Shown here piece after piece: positions 11,600-19,645 of a stretch of 64,000 nucleotides of DNA; positions within the stretch are counted from its first letter, which is position 1, and the number at the start of each line of letters is the position of its first letter. The translations under genes were made by a program, and so were the position numbers. The notes below the pieces were generated by a model. It was not told the origin of the DNA. It did no database searches and was given only the letters and a program-made list of their open reading frames with translations. The stretch is taken from the NCBI RefSeq assembly GCF_003935375.1, contig NZ_RHQM01000006.1, positions 172,880 to 236,879 of the forward strand, given 5' to 3'. The DNA comes from Stutzerimonas xanthomarina (GTDB taxonomy: Bacteria > Pseudomonadota > Gammaproteobacteria > Pseudomonadales > Pseudomonadaceae).

Positions 11600-11929
11600 A
11601 TGGACATCAACGACCTCCCCTTCGGCACTACCGACTGGGCGACTATTGAACCCACCCTGCATCCAGGCGAAACCGGCAGCGCTTACTGGCGCACCCGCCA
11701 GTTTGGCCCCATCCGCGTGCGCATGGTCGAGTACACCCCGGGTTATCTGGCCGACCACTGGTGCAGCAAGGGCCATATCCTGCTGTGCCTGGAAGGCGAA
11801 CTGCACACCGAGCTGCCTGATGGGCGCCGCTTCATCCTTACGCCGGGCATGAGCTACCAGGTCGCCGACGGCGCCGAGCCGCATCGCTCATCTACCGAAG
11901 TGGGGGCAAAGCTTTTCGTGGTGGATTGA
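11600..11929 (+). CDS. DHCW-motif cupin fold protein
   Basis: A 109-residue single-domain cupin. The stretch GYLADHWCSKGHILLCLEG carries the His/Cys signature after which this family is named, followed by GRRFILTPGMSYQVADG and a late PHRSSTEVGA. Cupins of this type usually bind a metal, but the reaction is unknown. The start at 11600 begins MDINDLPFG; an upstream in-frame ATG at 11516 would place the N-terminus in non-conserved sequence. It is a single gene downstream of the trpBA terminator. Confidence 0.8.
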   Translation: MDINDLPFGTTDWATIEPTLHPGETGSAYWRTRQFGPIRVRMVEYTPGYLADHWCSKGHILLCLEGELHTELPDGRRFILTPGMSYQVADGAEPHRSSTEVGAKLFVVD

Positions 11930-12040
11930 TTGCGTCGCCTCTGCAACCTGAGGCGCACGACGCGGGATCAGTGCCTGCGATGCAGATGCGCGGTGGACGA
12001 GCGCACCGCCATCGACAGCAGAGGCGCCCCATCGCTCGGT

Positions 12041-12229
12041 TCAGCCTTTCTTTTTCTTCTTTTTCAGCGCCTTCAACCGCTGCCCCGCGCGCTCCACGAC
12101 GGCCTTTTTGTCCGGGCGCTTCATGCGTTTCCATTTGCGGATCTCGTCCTTGGTGCGGCCGCAGCTGGTACAGAGTTCGTCCGTGAGCTTGCAGACGGAA
12201 ATGCACGGATTCTCGACGTCCTTGCCCAT
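12041..12229 (-). CDS. DUF1289 domain-containing small cysteine protein
   Basis: A 62-residue protein with four cysteines spaced as in DUF1289 (NPCISVC, then LCTSCGRT), which suggests a small metal-binding module. A WKRM segment and a very basic lysine-rich tail (KALKKKKKKG) follow. It starts 2 nt after the stop of the upstream gene at 12232, so the two form an operon. The function of the family is not known. Confidence 0.8.
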   Translation of the reverse strand: MGKDVENPCISVCKLTDELCTSCGRTKDEIRKWKRMKRPDKKAVVERAGQRLKALKKKKKKG

Positions 12230-12231
12230 GG

Positions 12232-12603
12232 TCAGTGCCGTGTCGTGGCGTTGCGGGCCAGGCGGCGTTGCCAGTCACCGCCATCGTCGCGCTTGCAGGC
12301 TTCCTCGCTGTCGAAGCGCACCGGTGCAATCAGGGCATCCATGTCCACACCCGCCTCAGCGAGTGCCGCTCGGGTAAGCGCCTGCATGCGTGCGCCCTGA
12401 CCTTGGCCAATCGCCAGAGCGCGCTGCGCCTCCGTGACGAATACCCAGGTGACCTGCAGGCTCTCGGGAAAGCGCGCGTAATCGACCTCATGGGTGAGCC
12501 AGCTGAATCCGACGATCTCCGCCTTGCCCGCCTCGCAGGCCTGGCTAAGACAACTGGCAAGTTGCCGTTCCATACGGGTCTGGTCGCGTTTGCTGAGGGA
12601 CAT
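12232..12603 (-). CDS. Conserved hypothetical protein (123 aa)
   Basis: A soluble 123-residue protein starting MSLSKRDQTRMERQLASC, with GFSWLTHEVDYARFP and LQVTWVFVTEAQRA in the middle. It has no signal peptide and no membrane segment. I do not recognise a named domain, but it resembles conserved proteins seen in Pseudomonas next to DUF1289 genes. It is followed after 2 nt by the DUF1289 gene, so the two are probably co-expressed. Confidence 0.6.
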   Translation of the reverse strand: MSLSKRDQTRMERQLASCLSQACEAGKAEIVGFSWLTHEVDYARFPESLQVTWVFVTEAQRALAIGQGQGARMQALTRAALAEAGVDMDALIAPVRFDSEEACKRDDGGDWQRRLARNATTRH

Positions 12604-12806
12604 CGTGAAGTCCTGTTACGGTTTGGCCCCGAGCCGAAGGGACAGTAAGCAGGAGTCTAACGCGACCCCTGCATGCCGGACCGTCGGCACTGCTTGCTGG
12701 AAGTACCGCTGATCGATTACTGACTATGGTTGCCACGCTCGCAGCAATCTCACACAACGAGGCTCTAGCGTGTGCTGTAGGCATTCGCGAAGGAAGACCC
12801 TGGCCG

Positions 12807-14048
12807 CTACAGCTTGCGGTAGCGGCGGCACTGCTGAACGACGTATTTGCGCACATGCTGCACCTTCGCCCAAGCCACCTCATCCATGCCAACCGTCTGC
12901 AGTTCAGCTTGCAACTCGGCGCTATTGGCAGCTGGCTCGAGCAGATCCAGCATTTGCCGCAGCTCCCGCAGTACGAACGGCGGCGCGAGGCCCATGTGGC
13001 GCGCCAGCTCTTCCCAATCGGCTCTGCGCAGCTGCTGCGGATGGAAGTTACCGCCGACCGCGAAACCAAGACTGGGGCTGTATGGCAGCACCATCGTACA
13101 TACCAGGTCATAGGCCGGCGCCAATGACCAGCGCCCCTTGGCGTCTTGTAACAGCGAAATGTTCTTGGCATGGCCATCGCTGTTGCCGGCCAGCACGTTG
13201 AATATCTGCCAGCGCAGCAGCTGGCGCACCTGCAGCGCAGGCATGGCCGTCACCGCGCGCAACAGGTCTGCGCAGGCAGCCAGCGTCGGGCCGCCCTCTT
13301 CCTGGTACTTGAGCCGCCGCGGATAGCCAAGCGCCTGGCACATGTCCTCCTGGTGCACACGCTCGATCTGGTTATCCACTCGCTCACGATCGTAACGAGT
13401 CACAGCAAGATAGTGAGCCTTCCCTGCCTGACCTGCGTGCGAGTCGGGAACCACAAGCCCAACGATCCGAGCCAGGCGGTTCATATAGAGTTCGTTGAAA
13501 ACCAACGCCGGCTTTAGCGAGAACTTGATCAGATGCGAAGAAGCGGCGGCGCCGCGCGGGAGGTAGAGCTGGCCGCCTTCGAGGATTACGGGAATCTTGT
13601 CCTGGGCGCCGGCAAGCGAAAGCCGTGTCGCCTTGCCCGGCTGAAATAAGGCGTAGCGCTCCTTACCCTGCGCCCAGCGCGCCAGCTGATTGGGGTCGAT
13701 CGGCTCCTGGCCAGATTCGATCAACGCATCGGCCCGCTCCGGGTCAACAATGCGCAACGCACCGGCACAATCACCACCGATGGCGGCCAACAGCGAAAAG
13801 TCGTCATCGGCGATCCCAAGCCGGTTCACCAGTAACTGCCGCGAAGCTTCTTCGGGAAGCAGATTGGCAAACCAGTTGTGTGCCGTGCCGAGCGTTGGCG
13901 CAAACACACCGGTTGCAAGCGGCAAGCTATTGGAGATTGCAAACCGCGCTGCTTCGCTATAACGAAAACCCATGCTGCGGCCATCGTCACCCAGCCAAAG
14001 CTCACCGATACGGCAATCACCCCGGTAGACGCCGAGCAGTCCGCTCAC
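12807..14048 (-). CDS. hipA: HipA-type serine/threonine kinase toxin
   Basis: A 413-residue HipA protein, the toxin of a type II toxin-antitoxin pair. In E. coli HipA phosphorylates glutamyl-tRNA synthetase and causes persistence. Visible kinase features are the substrate/ATP loop SLAGAQDKIPV, the catalytic loop NVLAGNSDGHAKNISLL with its aspartate and asparagine, and the metal-binding APAYDLVCT. The N-terminal GLLGVYRGDCRIGEL and FANLLPEE segments match the HipA N-subdomain. Length and motifs are intact, so it should be active. It overlaps hipB by 4 nt and is read second, as in other hipBA operons. Confidence 0.9.
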   Translation of the reverse strand: MSGLLGVYRGDCRIGELWLGDDGRSMGFRYSEAARFAISNSLPLATGVFAPTLGTAHNWFANLLPEEASRQLLVNRLGIADDDFSLLAAIGGDCAGALRIVDPERADALIESGQEPIDPNQLARWAQGKERYALFQPGKATRLSLAGAQDKIPVILEGGQLYLPRGAAASSHLIKFSLKPALVFNELYMNRLARIVGLVVPDSHAGQAGKAHYLAVTRYDRERVDNQIERVHQEDMCQALGYPRRLKYQEEGGPTLAACADLLRAVTAMPALQVRQLLRWQIFNVLAGNSDGHAKNISLLQDAKGRWSLAPAYDLVCTMVLPYSPSLGFAVGGNFHPQQLRRADWEELARHMGLAPPFVLRELRQMLDLLEPAANSAELQAELQTVGMDEVAWAKVQHVRKYVVQQCRRYRKL

Positions 14049-14281
14049 AGGTCGCTCCCGTCACGTCTAGCCGCCAACAGCTCGATGCCAAGCGTATGAC
14101 ACACGTTCAGCACCCGCCCGAACGAACAGCTCTCGCGGCCATTTTCCAGCTCGCTCAGAAAGCGCACGCTCACGCCACATAGGCCGGCAGCGTCCACCAG
14201 ACGCAGCCCCTGACCCTTGCGGGTGCGCTGGATCATCTTGCCCAGCTCGGCCATTGATATAAATGCGGTAGGTCCACCCAT
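14045..14281 (-). CDS. hipB: HipB-type antitoxin, Xre-family repressor
   Basis: A 78-residue helix-turn-helix protein: LGKMIQRTRKGQGLRLVDAA, then GVSVRFLSELENGRESCS. This is the Cro/C1 fold of HipB antitoxins, which bind HipA, neutralise it and repress the shared promoter. The start at 14281 is adopted, but its ribosome site is weak; ATG 14254 (MAELGKM) is an alternative. Two palindromes at 14330 and 14379 lie just upstream and are likely its operators. Confidence 0.88.
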   Translation of the reverse strand: MGGPTAFISMAELGKMIQRTRKGQGLRLVDAAGLCGVSVRFLSELENGRESCSFGRVLNVCHTLGIELLAARRDGSDL

Positions 14282-14329
14282 TTTCCCGTTCCGTACAATT
14301 TGTCCTTCGGGAACAGCTCACTTCCGCTT

Positions 14330-14347
14330 TTTTCCCAATAGGGAAAA
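14330..14347. promoter_or_regulatory. Palindrome upstream of hipBA, probable HipB operator 1
   Basis: A perfect 7-4-7 palindrome: TTTTCCC, AATA, GGGAAAA. It lies about 50 bases before the hipB start. The second copy at 14379-14396 has the same arm length and spacer, with centres 49 bases apart. A half-site TTTTCCC also touches the hipB start codon at 14281. Confidence 0.6.
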
Positions 14348-14378
14348 TACTCTCCACTGCTGGCCGGTGCACTGGTTT

Positions 14379-14396
14379 TTTTACCGATCGGGAAAA
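14379..14396. promoter_or_regulatory. Palindrome upstream of hipBA, probable HipB operator 2
   Basis: TTTTACC, GATC, GGGAAAA has the same 7-4-7 layout as the first palindrome, with one mismatch between arms. It is the more distant of the pair from hipB and could equally serve the rightward yghU gene. Confidence 0.5.
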
Positions 14397-14539
14397 AAAT
14401 TTCTAGTTCGTCTTAAAAAACCCCTCGCAGAACAAACCATCGCCCATCGATGACCAATATCGACCCGCTTGATTTCGACAGCGCTGGCCGAGGGCGTAGC
14501 ATGCCCTGCACATCCCCAGAGCCACCGAGGAGATTGTTC

Positions 14540-15382
14540 ATGCCTGATACCCCTTACGTCCCGCCGAAGGTCTGGACCCACGACGCGCCCTCGGGCGGCA
14601 AGTTCGCCAGTATCAATGCCCCCACCGCCGGCGCGCGGCAGGAGAAGGCCTTGCCGGTGGGCAAACATCCGCTGCAGCTTTACTCGCTGGCCACGCCCAA
14701 TGGCGTGAAGGTCTCGATCATGCTCGAGGAGCTGCTCGCCGCCGGCCACAGCGGCGCCGAGTACGACGCCTGGCTGATCAACATCGGTGAGGGCGATCAG
14801 TTCGGCAGCGGCTTCGTCGAGATCAATCCCAACTCGAAGATCCCCGCGCTGGCCGATCACAGCGTCGCAGGCAAACCGCTACGGGTGTTCGAGTCCGGCT
14901 CGATCCTGGTCTACCTGGCGGAGAAGTTCGGTGCCTTCCTGCCCACGGAAATCCGTGCGCGTACTGAGACGCTGAACTGGCTGTTCTGGCAGATGGGTTC
15001 GGCGCCCTTCCTCGGCGGCGGCTTCGGCCATTTCTATGCCTACGCGCCGGAGAAGTACGAGTACCCGATCAACCGCTACGCCATGGAGGTCAAGCGCCAG
15101 CTCGACGTGCTCGACCGCCAGTTGGCGGAGAACCGCTACGTGGCCGGTGACGACTACAGCATCGCCGACATGGCGATCTGGCCCTGGTACGGCGTGCTCG
15201 CGCGGGGCGAGCTGTACGACGCTGGCGAATTCCTTTCCGTGCAGGACTACAAGCACGTCCAGCGCTGGGCCGCGGAAGTCGCCGAGCGCCCGGCCGTGAT
15301 CCGCGGGCGCAAGGTCAATCGCACCTGGGGCGATGAATCCGAACAGGCCCCCGAGCGCCACAGCGCTGCCGACCTCGACTGA
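14540..15382 (+). CDS. yghU: Glutathione-dependent disulfide-bond oxidoreductase (YghU-type GST)
   Basis: A 280-residue glutathione transferase-fold enzyme. The N-terminal extension PYVPPKVWTHDAPSGG and the segment GKHPLQLYSLATPNGVKVSI are characteristic of YghU, a Nu-class GST that binds two glutathiones and reduces disulfides. The helical C-terminal domain begins about residue 140. The start MPDTPYVPP at 14540 follows an AGGAG-like sequence; a longer frame from 14450 is not supported. It is a single gene between hipBA and a hairpin at 15398. Confidence 0.88.
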   Translation: MPDTPYVPPKVWTHDAPSGGKFASINAPTAGARQEKALPVGKHPLQLYSLATPNGVKVSIMLEELLAAGHSGAEYDAWLINIGEGDQFGSGFVEINPNSKIPALADHSVAGKPLRVFESGSILVYLAEKFGAFLPTEIRARTETLNWLFWQMGSAPFLGGGFGHFYAYAPEKYEYPINRYAMEVKRQLDVLDRQLAENRYVAGDDYSIADMAIWPWYGVLARGELYDAGEFLSVQDYKHVQRWAAEVAERPAVIRGRKVNRTWGDESEQAPERHSAADLD

Positions 15383-15397
15383 ACCGCAACCGGATCG

Positions 15398-15429
15398 GGC
15401 GGTGGAAGGCGCGAAGCCTTTCCACCGCC
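15398..15429. repeat. Hairpin after yghU, REP-like or terminator
   Basis: GGCGGTGGAA pairs with TTCCACCGCC, and the stem continues inward (GGC with GCC) around one bulged T to a GCGAA loop. It shares the GTGGA/TCCAC core with the palindromes at 269, 17141 and 21615. No long T-run follows. The rest of the 317-base gap up to 15700 shows no supported gene. Confidence 0.5.
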
Positions 15430-15699
15430 TGCTATCTTGCCCAGGCAGGCTGCCCGGCCCCGGCCGAGGGGGCCTGCTTCAAAGCTCCCTAATCGCCGCG
15501 CAGTCCTCCGCGCAGCGACTGCACTGCCCTCCTCCGACCGCTGATCCTCCACGCTGAACTATGCCGATGCGCTCCGACCCAATGTCTATGAGCGCCGCGA
15601 AACCCGCGACCGGCGCGGCCTCGCCAGCACTCGGGCCGCCATCATCGCGACACGCGCAGCGCTCACATCCCGGTTGTTCAACACAACGTGAGGTGGATC

Positions 15700-16509
15700 A
15701 TGAGACATACACTGGTAGCAGCGTTCGCAACGCTGACCGACGCCAACCGCACCCGCGGCGATTTGATGTCGCGGGGCATAGCGCGGGAACAGATTCACGC
15801 CATTGGTGCCGAGAGCGCCGATATCCATGCCTACGATGCGCCCTACACCACCACTCCCGACGTCCCGGTGGATCGTACGCATCACGAATCCAAGGTCACG
15901 CATTTCTTCAAATCGCTGTTCGGCCATGAACCGCACGAAACGCACCGCCACTACGCCACCGCCTATCCAGATGCCGTACGCCGCGGTGCCCTGGTGATCG
16001 CTGTGGATGTCGACGATGAAGATCAGCTGGCCAAGGCGCGCGATGCCCTGGAATACAACGGTGCCATCGACATCAACGAGCGCGGCGGCAGCGGCGCAGT
16101 CGAAGGCTATCCAGGCCCGAGCAGCCCCTATGCTGGCGCGACCGGCGGCGACAGCCACCTCGACAAGCACTTCAGCGCAACCGGCACGGCAACCGCTGGC
16201 AGCGACCGCCCTCTGAGTGGCGCGCACACCGGCGACGGTGCCCACATCGGCAATACAACCGCGCCCGGCGCCGATCCGACCGATTACAACGACCGCAGCT
16301 CGGCCGACACCGGTCGCTATGACATCGGCGGCGCGGCCAAGCGCGCCGGCACCGACTACCCGGACACCACCGCTACCACGGCACCCACCGGTGCCGGCGC
16401 GACCGGCCACGGCAGCAGCCCGGACACGCCGGAAGTGGCACCCGGCGTCGGCACCCGTGACGCCGGCCTCTGCCGCGACCGTATCTGCGTGATCCAGCGG
16501 CCGAGCTGA
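15700..16509 (+). CDS. YflT-like stress protein with low-complexity tail
   Basis: A 269-residue protein. The first 130 residues, with HTLVAAFATLTDANRTRGDL, GIAREQIHAIG and GALVIAVDVDDEDQLAKA, resemble the heat-induced YflT/general stress protein 17M domain: a beta strand, a helix, then another strand and helix. Residues from about 130 onward are rich in Gly, Ala, Thr and Asp, with no fold I recognise. ATG 15700 is preferred over the GTG at 15688, because AGGTGG lies between them as ribosome site. The last residues, LCRDRICVIQRPS, differ in character from the tail before them. Function unknown. Confidence 0.6.
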   Translation: MRHTLVAAFATLTDANRTRGDLMSRGIAREQIHAIGAESADIHAYDAPYTTTPDVPVDRTHHESKVTHFFKSLFGHEPHETHRHYATAYPDAVRRGALVIAVDVDDEDQLAKARDALEYNGAIDINERGGSGAVEGYPGPSSPYAGATGGDSHLDKHFSATGTATAGSDRPLSGAHTGDGAHIGNTTAPGADPTDYNDRSSADTGRYDIGGAAKRAGTDYPDTTATTAPTGAGATGHGSSPDTPEVAPGVGTRDAGLCRDRICVIQRPS

Positions 16510-16527
16510 CCGCTGCTGCGCAGTACC

Positions 16528-16553
16528 ACGGGCCGCATCACGCGGCCCGTTTT
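16528..16553 (+). terminator. Intrinsic terminator after the YflT-like gene
   Basis: A 9-bp stem, ACGGGCCGC and GCGGCCCGT, with a 5-base loop, followed by TTTT. It lies about 20 bases after the stop. Confidence 0.75.
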
Positions 16554-16721
16554 ATGTCATGTCCCGGCCGGGCGGCCGCACCCTGACGACGCGCAATCCA
16601 TCACGGCCATAGCCTGCTGCGACGATTGGCGCAGGACCGGACTGCTGAGTGCTGGATGCGCCTGGCGTATTCTGGCGCTTCAGGCGGCCCGAGCGCTGCC
16701 AAGCATGCAGAGGACCACGCC

Positions 16722-17114
16722 ATGCCAACGCTGAGAACCGTCTCGTCCTGCCTGATGCTCTGCCTTGCCGCTTCGAGTGTCTGGGCTGCGCAGCCGGCCA
16801 TGGAGCAGACGGAAGGCGACTCGAAGAGCGCCTTCGTCCTGCATGAAGGCGGCAACATGCACACCGACCAGGCGGCCCTGCGCGAGCGTCGCGCCAAGGC
16901 GTACGAAGTGGAGTTGCGCGAAGCCCACGACGAGCTGATGGCCGCCAAATACGCCATCACCCAGAAATACCTGGCCAAGCTGCCGGCCCATGAGCGCGAA
17001 GCCATGCAGGCCGAAGTGGCCGCGCAACACGCCACCTTCGCCTACCGCTACCCCGAAGCCCACGCGCGCTTGCTGCAGAGCAATCCGCACAAGACCGAGA
17101 TCAGCCAGGACTGA
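16722..17114 (+). CDS. Small exported protein of unknown function
   Basis: A 130-residue protein with a signal peptide (MPTLRTVSSCLMLCLAASS, cleavage near VWA-AQ at about residue 23). The mature part is highly charged and helical, with KAYEVELREAHDELMAAKY and KYLAKLPAHEREAMQ suggesting a coiled coil. The start is set by AGAGGA upstream of ATG 16722; an earlier in-frame ATG at 16626 would put a non-signal segment in front. I do not recognise the family. It is probably periplasmic. Confidence 0.6.
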   Translation: MPTLRTVSSCLMLCLAASSVWAAQPAMEQTEGDSKSAFVLHEGGNMHTDQAALRERRAKAYEVELREAHDELMAAKYAITQKYLAKLPAHEREAMQAEVAAQHATFAYRYPEAHARLLQSNPHKTEISQD

Positions 17115-17140
17115 CGGGCCCCGAGGGCAACCCGCGCAGG

Positions 17141-17166
17141 GTGGAAAACGGCAACGCCTTTTCCAC
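17141..17166. repeat. REP-like hairpin (GTGGA core)
   Basis: GTGGAAAA and TTTTCCAC form a perfect 8-bp stem around a 10-base loop, CGGCAACGCC. It lies between two convergent genes and may act as a bidirectional transcript end. It belongs to the same GTGGA/TCCAC group as three others in this window. Confidence 0.5.
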
Positions 17167-17213
17167 GCGCCTGCATCACCGCACCCCACGAAACGCGAAG
17201 AGTTCACGGCTTC

Positions 17214-17717
17214 CTAGCGCCCGTGCCGCCCCGCGCCCAACGCCCGCAGCAGCCCGGCTCGGCCAATCACCAACGCCAGACATTCCTCCGCCGCACCCAG
17301 CGCCGCATTGACCAGCGGCCTCGGCTGATAGGGCTTGCGCAGGCTCAGCCCGACCTTGGATGCGACCAGCGCCGCCGTCGCACCAAGCAACGCCGGCACC
17401 AGCACCGGCTCGCGACGGACACCCGCCAACGCCGCCGCGCTGACGCCGCCGGACAGCGCACGAAACATCATCGATGGCGCGATGGTGCGATCCGGCGCGA
17501 AGGGCATCTTGTCGCCGATCATCTCGCTGGCCGCGAGCGTTGGCAGAAAGGTCTGCGCGGTGTCCGACGTCAGCAGTTGCGCGGCCTCCCCCGCCCCGGC
17601 GAGATCATCGCGCTCGCTCAACGCCCGGCTGACCAGCGTCGGCGCCAGCATGCTGCGCATGCCCGTCACCGCCCCGATCGCCAGGGCGGCCCATAACAGA
17701 TTGCTCGAAGTCGACAT
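17214..17717 (-). CDS. DUF4126 domain-containing membrane protein
   Basis: A 167-residue protein with several hydrophobic helices: LLWAALAIGAVTGMRSMLAP at the N-terminus, a central segment ending AALAGVRREP, and VPALLGATAALVASKVGLSL. This is the DUF4126 pattern of small inner-membrane proteins of unknown role. GGGAGA lies 9 nt before ATG 17717. The upstream gene on the same strand seems to run 113 nt into it, which is discussed under that gene. Confidence 0.7.
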   Translation of the reverse strand: MSTSSNLLWAALAIGAVTGMRSMLAPTLVSRALSERDDLAGAGEAAQLLTSDTAQTFLPTLAASEMIGDKMPFAPDRTIAPSMMFRALSGGVSAAALAGVRREPVLVPALLGATAALVASKVGLSLRKPYQPRPLVNAALGAAEECLALVIGRAGLLRALGAGRHGR

Positions 17718-18219
17718 CGTCAGATCTCCCGGTGGTTACCAATACCGACCGGGCGCCCGCCGCACGCGTTCGGCGGCTCAGCGCAGACGGCGACGGATGA
17801 CAGCCCCGCCGTCGTAACCACTGGGAGAACCCATAAACCAGCACGCCGAGGCCGAAGCCCATCTGCGCCAGCAGCAGCGCGCGAATGGCGAAGGTGTAAC
17901 TGATCACCCGGCTCTGCCCCCGGGCATCGGTGGCGAACAGCCGGTAACTCTCGGGAAACTCGGCTTCCATCTCCTTCAGCGCCGCGATGGTCAGCTCCAG
18001 CAGCTGCCGGCTGCGCGCATCCACCAGCCAGAACACCTGCGCCAGCAGCATGGTGAAGGCGCCCAGCAGGATCAGCAGCCCCGGTGAGAAGCCCCGCTGC
18101 AGCGCCGCCAGCACACCGCCATCGGCGAATATCGCCAGCACCACGAAGAAGTTGAAGCCCCGCAGGCGCTGCTCGGCATTGAGTTTGAAGTGCGCCCAGA
18201 CAAACTCTCGACCATCCAT
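17605..18219 (-). CDS. Small integral membrane protein, RipA-family-like, with doubtful C-terminus
   Basis: A 204-residue frame starting MDGREFVWAHFKLNAEQR after a good GGAGGAG site. Residues 20-65 hold two membrane helices (FNFFVVLAIFADGG and LILLGAFTMLLAQVFWLVDA). A helical loop follows (ELTIAALKEMEAEFPESYRL), then a third hydrophobic segment ending VLVYGFSQWLRR. This layout resembles the RipA family of octameric membrane proteins. The last 65 residues are Arg/Gly-rich, not membrane-like, and overlap the DUF4126 gene by 113 nt. A shifted frame would stop at 17720, just before that gene, or earlier. A frameshift near codon 130 is therefore possible. Confidence 0.55.
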   Translation of the reverse strand: MDGREFVWAHFKLNAEQRLRGFNFFVVLAIFADGGVLAALQRGFSPGLLILLGAFTMLLAQVFWLVDARSRQLLELTIAALKEMEAEFPESYRLFATDARGQSRVISYTFAIRALLLAQMGFGLGVLVYGFSQWLRRRGCHPSPSALSRRTRAAGARSVLVTTGRSDDVDFEQSVMGRPGDRGGDGHAQHAGADAGQPGVERAR

Positions 18220-18341
18220 GCGCTTCTCCTCCGATGCACCAACCCAACACAGTGGCTGACGCCCTCACTCCGCATCCACGGGCGTCACCGTCGATAAGCC
18301 GAAGGCCAGCGTGATGCTGTTGCAGGGGTGACTGCGAACCC

Positions 18342-18635
18342 TCAGGCCGGATCGACCAGGTCTTGCCATTCCTCGTGTCGCTCGATGTAGCTGGCGATGA
18401 ACTCGCACTGCGGCACCACCCGCTTGTCGCGCCGACGTGCATCCTCCAGCGCGGCCTTAGCCAGCACACTGCCCAGCCCCTGCCCGGACAGGCTGGGGTC
18501 GACCTCGGTATGGGTAAAGACCATCCGCTCGCCCTGCTCGTTGTACTCGGCAAAGCCGAGCGGCTGGCCGTCGACCAGCAACTCATAGCGCTGCTGCGCG
18601 GCATCGTGGCGGACGGTGGCTTGTCGATCGCTCAT
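18342..18635 (-). CDS. GNAT-family N-acetyltransferase-like protein (YjdJ type)
   Basis: A 97-residue small acetyltransferase-fold protein. It has FAEYNEQGERMVFTHTEVDP, then SLSGQGLGSVLAKAALEDAR, which contains the Q/RxxGxG/A acetyl-CoA loop, and RVVPQCEFIASYIERHEEW. This matches the short GNAT subgroup represented by E. coli YjdJ. The substrate is unknown. GAGGGAG precedes the start. It is read in the same direction as the membrane-protein genes to its left, with a 120-nt gap. Confidence 0.8.
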   Translation of the reverse strand: MSDRQATVRHDAAQQRYELLVDGQPLGFAEYNEQGERMVFTHTEVDPSLSGQGLGSVLAKAALEDARRRDKRVVPQCEFIASYIERHEEWQDLVDPA

Positions 18636-18849
18636 GGTGGGCTCCCTCTCGGTTAATGACTGCGGCTAGAGGTACGAGTGGGCGCTGTGTATGAGGGTTC
18701 AGATGACGCGACGACGAACCGGAATGCACCGTGCGCGTTGCTCAGGGCCTTGCAAGCCCGCACCGTGCCACCGCTCCAGTGGTAGCGGTGGCAAGGGCGT
18801 TTGGTAACTGATAGAAGCTTGGCAGAGCAGGCAGGCCTTGAAGCTGGCG

Positions 18850-19476
18850 CTAGCCTCGTTCGCCGCTCGTTTGGATTTCAGCGTGACCGCCCGACACGAC
18901 GATTGCCTGGTTGTTGCTGAATGGTCGGAGATCCAGCGCATCCCCATGCTCTTTCAGCACCTGCTCGACAGCCTCGTCAAACGGCGCATTTCGGTAATGC
19001 GGCAGTGGATAGAAATCGACCAACCCCAGGGCTGTATATGACTCCAGCTCAGGCGCGGCAGTGACGTCGTCCAGCGCCCGAATATAGTCAATGCTCGGAG
19101 CGAGTATCGCGGAGCCGGCGGATTCGCCGATATAGCACTTCCCGGCCCTGACCTGTTCCGCGATTAACCTGTCCGCGCCCTTGCGCTTCAGCTCCTGCAG
19201 CAGAAAGAAGGTGTTGCCGCCGGACACATAGATGTAATCGCCACGTTCGAGCTTGCTGACGATCTCGTCCTGAGTTGCAGTTGAAACCTCGAGTTCATCA
19301 ATCACCAGACCGGCTTCGACAAGCGCCTCCCTGGCCGCAACAAGGTAGGAATTGACCTCCTCGGCAAGGCTTGCCGTAGGAATCAACGTAACCGTCCTGC
19401 CGCTGCACTCGCCTCCGGTGAACCTGACAAACAAATCCACGACCTCAGCAAAGGAGGATGTCAGGAAGATATTCAT
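18850..19476 (-). CDS. Peptidase E-like serine hydrolase (family S51)
   Basis: A 208-residue cytoplasmic protein. The nucleophile serine lies in YIGESAGSAI (G-x-S-A-G), preceded by YIYVSGGNTFFLLQEL, and a candidate histidine is in FYPLPHYRN. These are the features of family S51, whose member PepE hydrolyses Asp-X dipeptides; cyanophycinase is a relative. The start MNIFLTSSF at 19476 has AGAGGTG upstream; a longer frame from 19593 is rejected. It is a single gene, and its natural substrate is not shown by context. Confidence 0.78.
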   Translation of the reverse strand: MNIFLTSSFAEVVDLFVRFTGGECSGRTVTLIPTASLAEEVNSYLVAAREALVEAGLVIDELEVSTATQDEIVSKLERGDYIYVSGGNTFFLLQELKRKGADRLIAEQVRAGKCYIGESAGSAILAPSIDYIRALDDVTAAPELESYTALGLVDFYPLPHYRNAPFDEAVEQVLKEHGDALDLRPFSNNQAIVVSGGHAEIQTSGERG

Positions 19477-19645
19477 GGTCACCTCTGCGCTCGATTGGAT
19501 TTGGGCTCGCAAGCCCGCCCCGCTTCTTGAGAAAACGGCCGGATAGCTGATACAGACCTGCTGCGCTGCGTGGGAGTGCCGCGAGTGCGCCATACTCCGA
19601 CCGCCTGCACGAACTCACCCGCTACCGATCCCACGCCCGTTCGAA

